This document shows, one piece after another, positions 1 through 5,721 of a stretch of DNA of 8,223 bases. The DNA comes from Chitinophagaceae bacterium (GTDB taxonomy: Bacteria > Bacteroidota > Bacteroidia > Chitinophagales > Chitinophagaceae), in NCBI GenBank assembly GCA_026785745.1, contig JAJAZO010000137.1, forward strand, positions 1-8,223, in the 5' to 3' direction. Made by a program: the position numbers and the translations under genes. The notes beneath the pieces were generated by a model. That model was not told the origin of the DNA and did not search any database. It worked only from the letters and a program-made list of their open reading frames with translations. The stretch's first letter is position 1. Each line of letters opens with the position of its first letter.

Positions 1-840
1 GTAACACTGATTCTCAATGGGGTCATAAACACCATATCCATACTGATCAACAGAAGAACCAGAACCGAATTGCGTTTGCAACTCAGGCATAAAAGAAACT
101 CTTTCTATTTGTGTTGTGTGACCTACACTGATCTGTGGTTTTGTACGGCTTCCTTTTTTAGTAGTAATTACCAAAGCACCGTTTGCTCCATCAGGACCAT
201 AAATGGCAGTAGCAGATGCAGATTTCAGGATGGTTACGTCAGTTATGTCGTTAGGATTGATAGAACTGATATAAGCCAATGCAATGGGAACACCATCTAA
301 TATCAGCATTGGCTGGTTATTACCAGTCAATGAACGGATACCACGAAGGGTAATCCTTGTATCAGCGAAAACGCCGCTGTTAGTTGTTTGTACGTTCAAA
401 CCAGATACTTTACCAGTTAAACCATTTTGAAGGTTAACTGATTTAGCCTGGGTTAATTCTGCTGCTTTTACTTTAGAAACAGCGTAGCCCAACTCTTTTG
501 GCTGTCGAGTTTGGCCAAGAGCTGTAACAACCACTTCTGTACCTGCGATAACAATTGTTTTCACAGAAAAGTTAATCGTACTTCCGGCGCCAACAGTTGA
601 CTCAGTAGTCTCCATTCCAGAACTTGAGGCTACAAGAATGTCTCCGGTTTTAGCCAGAATGCGGAATTGGCCGTTGTTATCAGCCGAAACACCTGTACGG
701 GTACCTTTGATACTTACAGTTGCTCCGGGCACAGCTTCGCCCCTTTCATTGGTCACGGTACCGGTAATCGTCCGGTTCTGACCGAATGCCAATGCAGAAA
801 ACAGCATTAGCATCGTAAACAGTGATGCGATTTTTCTCAT
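1..840 (-). CDS. SusC/RagA family TonB-linked outer-membrane receptor, N-terminal part (runs off left edge)
   Basis: An open frame of 280 codons starts with ATG at 840-838 and continues without a stop to base 1, so the C-terminal barrel lies outside the window. Residues 1-21 form a signal peptide (MRKIASLF...ALAFGQ). Residues 23 to about 95 are a carboxypeptidase-regulatory-like domain (RTITGTVTNERGEAVPGATV). Residues about 115-235 are the TonB plug, with the family signatures ITLRGIRS, PMLILDGVP and YGPDGANGALVITTKKG. Known for the family: these proteins import oligosaccharides, peptides or other large nutrients across the outer membrane using TonB energy, usually with a SusD lipoprotein encoded just downstream. 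That position lies outside this window, so the substrate and any partner cannot be named. The start is supported by the signal peptide and by an AT-rich leader with no Shine-Dalgarno, usual for Bacteroidota. Family assignment is very sure; the substrate is unknown. Confidence 0.95.
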   Translation of the reverse strand, partial: MRKIASLFTMLMLFSALAFGQNRTITGTVTNERGEAVPGATVSIKGTRTGVSADNNGQFRILAKTGDILVASSSGMETTESTVGAGSTINFSVKTIVIAGTEVVVTALGQTRQPKELGYAVSKVKAAELTQAKSVNLQNGLTGKVSGLNVQTTNSGVFADTRITLRGIRSLTGNNQPMLILDGVPIALAYISSINPNDITDVTILKSASATAIYGPDGANGALVITTKKGSRTKPQISVGHTTQIERVSFMPELQTQFGSGSSVDQYGYGVYDPIENQCY

Positions 841-914
841 GTTAAGGTTAATTTTTAAAATTTAAAAGCATTGATTATTAAGGGAAACCGTCAATTTTCG
901 ATAGGCTATGATGT

Positions 915-940
915 TTTTAAAGACATAGATGCCTTTAAAA
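915..940 (-). repeat. Inverted repeat / possible RNA hairpin in the leader of the SusC-type gene
   Basis: The arms are 915-924 and 931-940, with a 6-nt spacer. In DNA 9 of 10 positions match. In minus-strand RNA the odd position becomes a G-U pair, giving a 10-bp stem, while in plus-strand RNA it is an A-C mismatch. The structure therefore favours minus-strand transcripts. It lies 75-100 nt upstream of the receptor start and about 85-110 nt after the stop of the upstream gene. No U-tract follows it, so it is a poor intrinsic terminator. The rest of the 841-1025 gap is AT-rich and shows no gene. A TACCTTGC string on the minus strand at 956-949 is an imperfect -7-like candidate without a clear -33 partner. 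Confidence 0.35.
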
Positions 941-1025
941 TTGCTGCCGCAAGGTAAATTATTTTTTAACATTTACTTAAAGTTGCTCAAAAAAAAGAGA
1001 ATTACCCTTGGTATTAAAAAGTGAC

Positions 1026-3080
1026 CTAAAAAATGTACCGGGCCTGGAGTTTTAATTCAGTTCTTTTGTTGCCCTGAATTTCATTAAGCCCTGAGCCAAC
1101 AGTATTCCTGTTCTTATAGATAGTTTGTGCCCAACGGAGCCAAAGAGAGACTTTTTTGCTCAGATCGTAGTTCACGGTAAGGTAGTATCTGAACCCCTTA
1201 TCAGAAAATGCAGGAATGGAATAACTGTACAAAACATCATTTTCATAGGCATAGATCCGGGAATCGTACCCATCTGTTTCAAAGTATTGCAACCGCAGCA
1301 CTCCTGAAACAGGTTTTAGCATGGGTTTGAAAATAAAATCGAAGAAAGTAAGAAAGCCGTTTTCCTTGTTCACACCATTATTATCATACCATAATAACTC
1401 TATCCTGTTTCTGAGAGTTATTGCCGGATTTATCTTATACATCAACTGTGTCCGCCAGCTTTGGCGGGGTATAGTAGCAAGAAAATTGGTTACCGTAGTG
1501 TTATCTGATTGATTTGATTGCCGGGTCTCATTTCTGAATCTTGTATATACTTCTACCTGCCGGTTGGGTGTATAAGTTACCTGTGCCAGGTAATCTTTTC
1601 CGCTACTTGGCGCATCTACCAGGTATTTGAGCCAGGGAAATTTATATATATCGCCATACGCATCAATCCGCCAGCCGATTGCCGGACGTATGGTGACACC
1701 AGCATAAAAACCTGTTTCATTCGTTGGGTATGTGTTTTCTGTAAACGCATTTCCATTAATAGACTGATACCCTTTGTTTATGGTACGTTGCACAAAAGAA
1801 ATATCAACTCTCGGGTCAACGCTTAACAAGAGTCCATTGATAAATGCTTTGTTGTTATTTTTATCCGTGGCCGCTTCGCCAAAAACATGAAGGTTCTTGT
1901 AGGTATAACTATAATCAACGCTGAAATTGTACCATTGCTTTCCACTGATTGCATATAAATTATACGGTTCATTTCTTTTTTCGATAGGCAAAGAGAAATT
2001 ATAATGAATACCGTTCACCCCTACTTGCCAGCGGTTACCCCTGTAAAGTATATTACCACCAATTGTTGTTTGTGAAAGATTGTTTCTGTCTTCGTTTTCA
2101 CTGGCTGTGCGATGATAGCCCGAAGTAAGAAAGGATGAAATGAAATCTTCATTGTTTACGGTGTCTGCCACAAAATTGCCTCCCAGCTTACGAAAAGAAA
2201 CAAAAGCTGTTGATTCTATTCTGCCTTTCTTTATTGTAATGCCTGCGCCGCGGTGAAAATAAAATTCCCCCGCTGAACTGTAAGGACGCAGCACTGCCGA
2301 TTGCCGCTTCACCCCCATTACATCCACACTTTTTTTAAAGGCAAGCCCCTGCCATTGTATCAAACCCTGCCCCATATTGACAGAAAAATCACCAATAGCC
2401 AGCGATTGAATGATACCGATCTTCCTTGCAAACAGGTGGAAGGAATAAAAATCAAACCCTTTATTCTGTATGCCTTTTAAAAATTGTTCGCCAGCATCCT
2501 TATCGCCAACTATACCAAACTGCAATAAATTTTTGTACGTGTAGCGATACCGGAAAAAAAATCGCTGAGGGCTACCCAAATACTTAGTTCCTCCTGTTGC
2601 TTTATTAAAGCCATCAGCTTTTTCCAACACTTGTGACACCCGAAGCAGGAGGCTGTGTTCACCATCACTAAATCGCCGACCCGCCTCTTCCGACAATGAA
2701 AGAGGAGTAGCAGCAGTAATAAAAGGCAATAGTTTGCGGATAGTGTTTACATCCCAGGCAGGAACGGCCTGCAATTCATAAATGTTTATTAGTTTTCCAA
2801 ATAAGTTCCGGTATGAAATCAGGTTAGCAATTTGCAAGTCGTTTACGATTCTTAATTGTTTTAATTCGTCTGCCTCTGCTGAATTAATGTTGAGAGGATT
2901 TCTTCTGAAATGATCCAGCTCCTGCAAGTAAGTATCATCTTCTGTTTCGCCCTGGTCGGCATCCGTTAGGTTTTCTAATTGCTGTTCGGTGCTGACAGGT
3001 ATTTCCTGCCCCCATCCTCTAGAGGGGAGATAAAAAAAAACTATTCCTAAAACAAATATTATTGAAAACCCTTTTTTCAC
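1026..3080 (-). CDS. Secreted helix-hairpin-helix protein with C-terminal outer-membrane beta-barrel
   Basis: This is a 684-residue protein. Residues 1-25 are a signal peptide (MKKGFSIIFVLGIVFFYLP...GQ). An acidic, glutamine-rich linker follows. Residues about 62-120 carry two helix-hairpin-helix-like repeats of the ComEA type (NPLNINSAEADELKQLRI, then LINIYELQAVPAW). The rest, about 140-684, alternates aromatic and polar residues in the manner of antiparallel barrel strands and ends in ARYIF, with the terminal aromatic typical of outer-membrane barrels. Known: HhH repeats often bind DNA, but in secreted Bacteroidota proteins of this architecture the function is not established; automated annotation tends to call them ComEA-like or HhH domain-containing. 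The start is GTG at 3080-3078, chosen because the signal peptide begins there and no nearby upstream ATG exists. It lies 31 nt after the barrel gene at 3112-3951 and is probably cotranscribed with it. A REP-like motif codes part of the signal peptide (around residues 18-24). Confidence 0.8.
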   Translation of the reverse strand: MKKGFSIIFVLGIVFFYLPSRGWGQEIPVSTEQQLENLTDADQGETEDDTYLQELDHFRRNPLNINSAEADELKQLRIVNDLQIANLISYRNLFGKLINIYELQAVPAWDVNTIRKLLPFITAATPLSLSEEAGRRFSDGEHSLLLRVSQVLEKADGFNKATGGTKYLGSPQRFFFRYRYTYKNLLQFGIVGDKDAGEQFLKGIQNKGFDFYSFHLFARKIGIIQSLAIGDFSVNMGQGLIQWQGLAFKKSVDVMGVKRQSAVLRPYSSAGEFYFHRGAGITIKKGRIESTAFVSFRKLGGNFVADTVNNEDFISSFLTSGYHRTASENEDRNNLSQTTIGGNILYRGNRWQVGVNGIHYNFSLPIEKRNEPYNLYAISGKQWYNFSVDYSYTYKNLHVFGEAATDKNNNKAFINGLLLSVDPRVDISFVQRTINKGYQSINGNAFTENTYPTNETGFYAGVTIRPAIGWRIDAYGDIYKFPWLKYLVDAPSSGKDYLAQVTYTPNRQVEVYTRFRNETRQSNQSDNTTVTNFLATIPRQSWRTQLMYKINPAITLRNRIELLWYDNNGVNKENGFLTFFDFIFKPMLKPVSGVLRLQYFETDGYDSRIYAYENDVLYSYSIPAFSDKGFRYYLTVNYDLSKKVSLWLRWAQTIYKNRNTVGSGLNEIQGNKRTELKLQARYIF
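3009..3029 (+). repeat. REP-like 21-nt motif, left copy of an inverted pair, inside a signal-peptide coding region
   Basis: The plus-strand motif begins CCCCCATCC, has a CTCTAGAGG palindromic core and ends GGGGAG. It matches the minus-strand sequence of 3135-3115 at 18 of 21 positions. It lies within the gene for the HhH/barrel protein and codes about residues 18-24 (LPSRGWG). The two copies face each other across 85 nt, so the span 3009-3135 has the layout of a REP doublet or a very small element with terminal inverted repeats. Whether the motif recurs elsewhere in the genome cannot be seen from this window. Confidence 0.5.
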
Positions 3081-3111
3081 TTTACTACTTAATTTTAATA
3101 TTTCCGAACCA

Positions 3112-3951
3112 TTACTCCCCTTTAGGGGATGAGGGTTTGAAATTAAAGAGCATCATTAATCCGGGAGAAATGCCTAATTGAGGATGATAGCTGGTGGTTA
3201 CATCCAGCCGGAAAGATTTTAAAGTAAGCCCTAATCCTAACCAGGCAGATGAAGAAGCGGTAGCCATGCCAGCCCTGACTAATAACTGCGGAATGAATTT
3301 ATACTGAAACCCTGCATTTACATTTACCGGCTGATCCTCTTCCTTTTCTATTTCAGCACTGATGAAAAATTTTTCGGAAGCATCATACCCAATTCCAAAG
3401 CCATATACAGAGGATAGTTTTTCCTGCTGATCTTTTCCAAATTTTCCACCAATGGGATTATTGATGTGAATACCGGCATTCAGTTTATCGGAGATATGCA
3501 AAACGGTTCCTAACTCAAAGCTTATTGCTGAAGCATTGCCATATCCATTAGAAATCCGGATTGAATTATAATTGAATTGTGCCCCTATGTCAAGTTTACT
3601 ACCCAGCTTTCTTCCATAGGCCAATCCTAATTGTGTTTCATTATACTCAGCAAAGCCGGAATAATTGGTTTTCAAACCAAAATTGCCAGAGTTGGTGGTA
3701 AGGCCGATAGCGGCAGTATAGTTACTCAATTCGCTTAATAAAAAACGTCTTTCGCCATAAACAGCCGCAGCACTATTTTTTAATTGTGCCAGCGATGCCT
3801 GGTTAGTGGTAAAAGAAAATACATCAGCATGATTTATACTGTAAGCACCAAGACCTGTGTAACTGGCTGCAACAGGACGACGCAGCGTTTGTGCCTGCAA
3901 AAAAACACAAGTAAGTACAAGGGCGGATAATAAAAAAAGATATCGTACCAA
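3112..3951 (-). CDS. PorV/PorQ/FadL-like outer-membrane beta-barrel protein
   Basis: This is a 279-residue protein with a signal peptide at 1-21 (MVRYLFLLSALVLTCVFLQAQ). An N-terminal segment with TNQASLAQL resembles the NPAGLA-type motif of FadL/PorV-like barrels. Repeated glycine-rich amphipathic strands follow (TTNSGNFGLKTNYSGFAEY, LGLAYGRKLGSKLDIGAQF, AGIHINNPIGGKF). The length is close to that of small PorV/PorQ-type proteins, some of which serve type IX secretion; a role in that system is inference, and general envelope transport is equally possible. The start is TTG at 3951-3949. The upstream reading stays open but offers no ATG, and the signal peptide fits the TTG. The last residues (PSSPKGE) are coded by a REP-like motif, suggesting the C-terminus was rewritten. 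It is the first gene of a likely two-gene operon with the HhH/barrel gene. A TAACTTTC string on the minus strand (3976-3969) is a possible but weak -7 element. Confidence 0.75.
   Translation of the reverse strand: MVRYLFLLSALVLTCVFLQAQTLRRPVAASYTGLGAYSINHADVFSFTTNQASLAQLKNSAAAVYGERRFLLSELSNYTAAIGLTTNSGNFGLKTNYSGFAEYNETQLGLAYGRKLGSKLDIGAQFNYNSIRISNGYGNASAISFELGTVLHISDKLNAGIHINNPIGGKFGKDQQEKLSSVYGFGIGYDASEKFFISAEIEKEEDQPVNVNAGFQYKFIPQLLVRAGMATASSSAWLGLGLTLKSFRLDVTTSYHPQLGISPGLMMLFNFKPSSPKGE
3115..3135 (-). repeat. REP-like 21-nt motif, right copy of an inverted pair, coding a protein C-terminus
   Basis: Read on the minus strand, it runs CCCTCATCCCCTAAAGGGG followed by AG, with the palindrome CCCCTAAAGGGG at its core. 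It supplies codons for the last residues of the PorV-like protein (PSSPKGE) and ends directly at the TAA stop at 3114-3112. It matches the copy at 3009-3029 at 18 of 21 positions in inverted orientation. Known: REP-type palindromes in bacteria usually sit at gene ends. This copy reaches into the coding region. Confidence 0.55.
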
Positions 3952-4044
3952 GCAGTCAGAATTTATATGAAAGTTACAAGGATGGTGCTGGCTAAAAAAA
4001 TAAAGATTAGTGTTTATTAGTTGATTGATAGTTTGAAAAATCCA

Positions 4045-4081
4045 TACTACTTGTCAGTCCGGGACCGACGGACAAGTAGTA
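4045..4081. repeat. Hyphenated palindrome (15-bp arms) overlapping the folD promoter
   Basis: The left arm 4045-4059 (TACTACTTGTCAGTC) and right arm 4067-4081 (GACGGACAAGTAGTA) are inverted copies matching at 14 of 15 positions, with a 7-nt GC-rich centre (CGGGACC). The outer 11 bp are perfect. The right arm shares its last two bases with the -7 element of folD. No U-tract follows on the plus strand, and on the minus strand a T5 run comes only about 5 nt later with no upstream gene to terminate. An operator for a dimeric repressor or a dispersed palindromic repeat fits better than a terminator. It lies in the 140-nt divergent gap between the PorV-like gene and folD. Confidence 0.75.
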
Positions 4082-4087
4082 CCTTTG
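4080..4087 (+). promoter_or_regulatory. Bacteroidota-type -7 promoter element (TAnnTTTG) of folD
   Basis: TACCTTTG is an exact match to the TAnnTTTG -7 consensus of the Bacteroidota primary sigma factor. Only 4 bases lie between it and the folD ATG at 4092, so transcription would begin at or within a few bases of the start codon and the mRNA would be leaderless or nearly so. No clear TTG/TTTG -33 element is seen at the usual 19-21 nt; the nearest TTG (4051-4053) is 26 nt away, inside the left palindrome arm. Confidence 0.6.
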
Positions 4088-4091
4088 TGCC

Positions 4092-4967
4092 ATGCAAATT
4101 TTAGATGGGAAAAAAGCCGCTCAGGCAATTAAAGATAAATTGAAAATAGATGTAGCCTCAAGGGCAGTAGAAGGCAAAAAAGTTCCTCACCTTGCGGCTA
4201 TTTTGGTGGGCTCAAACGGTGCCAGCGAAACGTATGTAGCAGCTAAAGTAAAAGCCTGTGAAGAAGTGGGCTTCAAATCAACATTAATACGTCTTGAAGC
4301 TGATATTTCTGAAATGAAATTGCTGGATGCCATACATGATTTGAATACCAATCCTGATATAGATGGCATTTTAGTACAGCTTCCTTTACCTAAACATATT
4401 TCTGATGAGAAAGTTATCAATGCAATAGATGCAGACAAAGATGTAGATGGCTTTCACCCGGAGAATGTAGGGAAACTTTTACAAGGTCTGCCCACTTTTG
4501 TTCCTGCCACACCACATGGAATTATGTTATTGCTGGAGTATTATAAAATTGAAACCAAAGGGAAACATGCAGTTGTAGTTGGCCGCAGCAATATTGTTGG
4601 CAGGCCAATGAGTGTTTTATTAAGCAGCAATACCAATCCGGGTAATTGTACGGTTACTATTTGTCATTCGCATACAAGCAATATCAAAGAATTTTGTTTA
4701 CAGGCAGATATAATTGTAGCGGCATTGGGCAAACCGGAGTTTATTACAGCTGATATGGTGAAAGAGGGTGCCGTAATTATTGATGTAGGCATCACAAGAA
4801 CAGAAGATGCGACGAAGAAAAGCGGCTATAAATTAAAAGGTGATGTAGCTTTTGATGAAGTAGCTCCAAAATGTTCCTGGATAACCCCGGTGCCGGGTGG
4901 TGTGGGACCGATGACGATTGCAGCACTGATGAAGAATACGTATCGTTCCTGCATGCAGAAGAATTAA
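4092..4967 (+). CDS. folD: Bifunctional methylenetetrahydrofolate dehydrogenase / methenyltetrahydrofolate cyclohydrolase FolD
   Basis: This is a cytosolic enzyme that interconverts 5,10-methylene-THF, 5,10-methenyl-THF and 10-formyl-THF using NADP, supplying one-carbon units for purine and formyl-methionine synthesis. The 291 residues are the normal family length. Visible motifs: Tyr48 and the catalytic Lys52 in [21 protein letters not shown] at 91-100, holding Gln96; Asp119 in [17 protein letters not shown] at 138-144; the dinucleotide-binding [13 protein letters not shown] at 161-173; and the C-terminal [10 protein letters not shown] at 266-275. All expected active-site residues are present. 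The ATG at 4092 is the normal family start ([10 protein letters not shown]). It is preceded immediately by a -7 element and by a long palindrome, so regulation at this promoter is likely. queE follows after 49 nt in the same direction and may share the transcript, although the two pathways are not closely linked. Confidence 0.97.
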   Translation: MQILDGKKAAQAIKDKLKIDVASRAVEGKKVPHLAAILVGSNGASETYVAAKVKACEEVGFKSTLIRLEADISEMKLLDAIHDLNTNPDIDGILVQLPLPKHISDEKVINAIDADKDVDGFHPENVGKLLQGLPTFVPATPHGIMLLLEYYKIETKGKHAVVVGRSNIVGRPMSVLLSSNTNPGNCTVTICHSHTSNIKEFCLQADIIVAALGKPEFITADMVKEGAVIIDVGITRTEDATKKSGYKLKGDVAFDEVAPKCSWITPVPGGVGPMTIAALMKNTYRSCMQKN

Positions 4968-4968
4968 A

Positions 4969-5002
4969 TCCCAACCCCTTCCTTCGGTAAACTCAGGAGG
5001 GC
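4969..5002 (+). repeat. Degenerate REP-like hairpin between folD and queE
   Basis: The sequence just after the folD stop reads ATCCCAACCCCTTCC, then TTCGGTAAACTCA, then GGAGGGC. CCCTTCC and GGAGGG can pair with one bulged T around a 13-nt loop. The C-rich left half resembles the C-rich end of the motifs at 3009-3029 and 3115-3135, but the match is loose. It could weakly terminate or stabilise the folD message. There is no U-tract. Confidence 0.3.
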
Positions 5003-5016
5003 TTACTATTTCCGTT

Positions 5017-5556
5017 ATGAAAGAATCGTTACAGCATACTACTATTTCTCTCCCGGTGATGGAACATTTTTATACGTTGCAGGGAGAAGGCTATCACCAG
5101 GGCAGGGCTGCTTATTTTATCCGCCTGGGTGGTTGCGATGTGGGCTGTGTGTGGTGTGATGTAAAAGATAGCTGGGAAACTGACAAGCATCCGAAATACT
5201 CCATAGAATATCTGATCAACCAGGTAAAAAAAACATCGGCTGAAATGGTGGTTATTACTGGCGGCGAACCGCTGATGCATAACCTTGATGAGTTAACAGA
5301 AGAATTTCAAACCGCTGGTCTTAAAACGCATATCGAAACATCGGGAGCCCATCCGCTAAGTGGGCAGTGGGATTGGATCTGTTTATCTCCTAAAAAATTT
5401 AAAGCTCCGCTGAAACCTATTTTACACCTGGCACATGAGTTAAAAGTTGTCATCTTCAATCAATCTGATTTTGACTGGGCCAAAAATATGCTGCTTCTGT
5501 TTCTCCAGCCTGCAAATTGTACCTGCAACCTGAATGGGATAAAGCCACACAAGTAA
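5017..5556 (+). CDS. queE: 7-carboxy-7-deazaguanine synthase QueE, frameshifted near the C-terminus
   Basis: QueE is a radical SAM enzyme that rearranges 6-carboxy-tetrahydropterin to 7-carboxy-7-deazaguanine in queuosine tRNA modification. Motifs present: FYTLQGEG at 18-25; the CX3CX2C cluster as Cys40, Cys44 and Cys47 in RLGGCDVGCVWCD; TGGEP at 81-85; and HIETSG after it. After Lys156 the frame leaves the family: residues 157-179 (from NMLLLFLQ onward) are an out-of-frame tail. Adding one A to the A5 run at 5482-5486 restores a 207-residue QueE, a normal length, ending at the TAA at 5637-5639. As written, the product lacks the last about 50 native residues, including the LYLQPEW region, and is probably inactive unless slippage rescues it. 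The ATG at 5017 gives a usual short lead-in; Met15 is a possible alternative start. An indel error in the assembly is the main other explanation. Confidence 0.9.
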   Translation: MKESLQHTTISLPVMEHFYTLQGEGYHQGRAAYFIRLGGCDVGCVWCDVKDSWETDKHPKYSIEYLINQVKKTSAEMVVITGGEPLMHNLDELTEEFQTAGLKTHIETSGAHPLSGQWDWICLSPKKFKAPLKPILHLAHELKVVIFNQSDFDWAKNMLLLFLQPANCTCNLNGIKPHK

Positions 5557-5639
5557 CCCCGATGATAATAGAATATATTAAGGCCAATCCGCAGTGGGAA
5601 CTTTCCTTGCAAATTCACAAGTATATTAATGTGCCGTAA
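5487..5639 (+). pseudogene. queE: Displaced C-terminal 50 codons of queE (-1 frame)
   Basis: Read in the -1 frame relative to queE, this stretch codes 50 residues (YAASVSPACKLYLQPEW ... QIHKYINVP) and ends at TAA 5637-5639. The residues form the expected QueE C-terminal part, including the LQPE-type motif. It has no start codon or leader of its own and makes sense only as the continuation of queE after the A5 run at 5482-5486. The fragment shows no further stop or indel, so the frameshift is either recent or artefactual, or it is bypassed during expression. Confidence 0.85.
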
Positions 5640-5688
5640 GCAACCATCTGTTTAACATTTTCTTCTTTTCTGCGGAATAAAATTCTGG

Positions 5689-5696
5689 TAGCTTCG
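5689..5696 (+). promoter_or_regulatory. Possible -7 element upstream of the PorE-like gene
   Basis: TAGCTTCG matches the TAnnTTTG consensus except for one base, 25 nt before the ATG at 5722. A TTTC at 5667-5670, 18 nt upstream, could act as a poor -33 element. The gap 5640-5721 shows no hairpin or other gene. This is pattern-based and weak. Confidence 0.3.
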
Positions 5697-5721
5697 TTAT
5701 ACAAACCGTAATCTTTTATCA

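Noticed and set aside
1125..1826. Several plus-strand open frames of 60-102 codons
   Set aside because: They lie antisense inside the HhH/barrel gene, have no recognisable protein features and are shadows of it.
4045..4081. Reading the palindrome as an intrinsic terminator
   Set aside because: No gene ends there on either strand; folD and the PorV-like gene diverge from it, and no U-tract follows directly.
4995..5016. AGGAGG resembling a perfect Shine-Dalgarno before queE
   Set aside because: It is 16 nt from the ATG, too far for normal use. It also belongs to the degenerate REP-like hairpin, and Bacteroidota rarely rely on such sites.
5479..5490. Programmed -1 ribosomal frameshifting in queE
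   Set aside because: The sequence C AAA AAT does not fit the X XXY YYZ slippery rule, and no clear downstream pseudoknot was seen. Mutation, assembly error or weak transcriptional slippage is more likely.
5641..5650. CAACCATCTG occurs here and again at 8089-8098, upstream of the PorE-like gene and of dprA
   Set aside because: A shared 10-mer is expected many times by chance in 8 kb, and the distances to the start codons differ greatly (71 and 13 nt).
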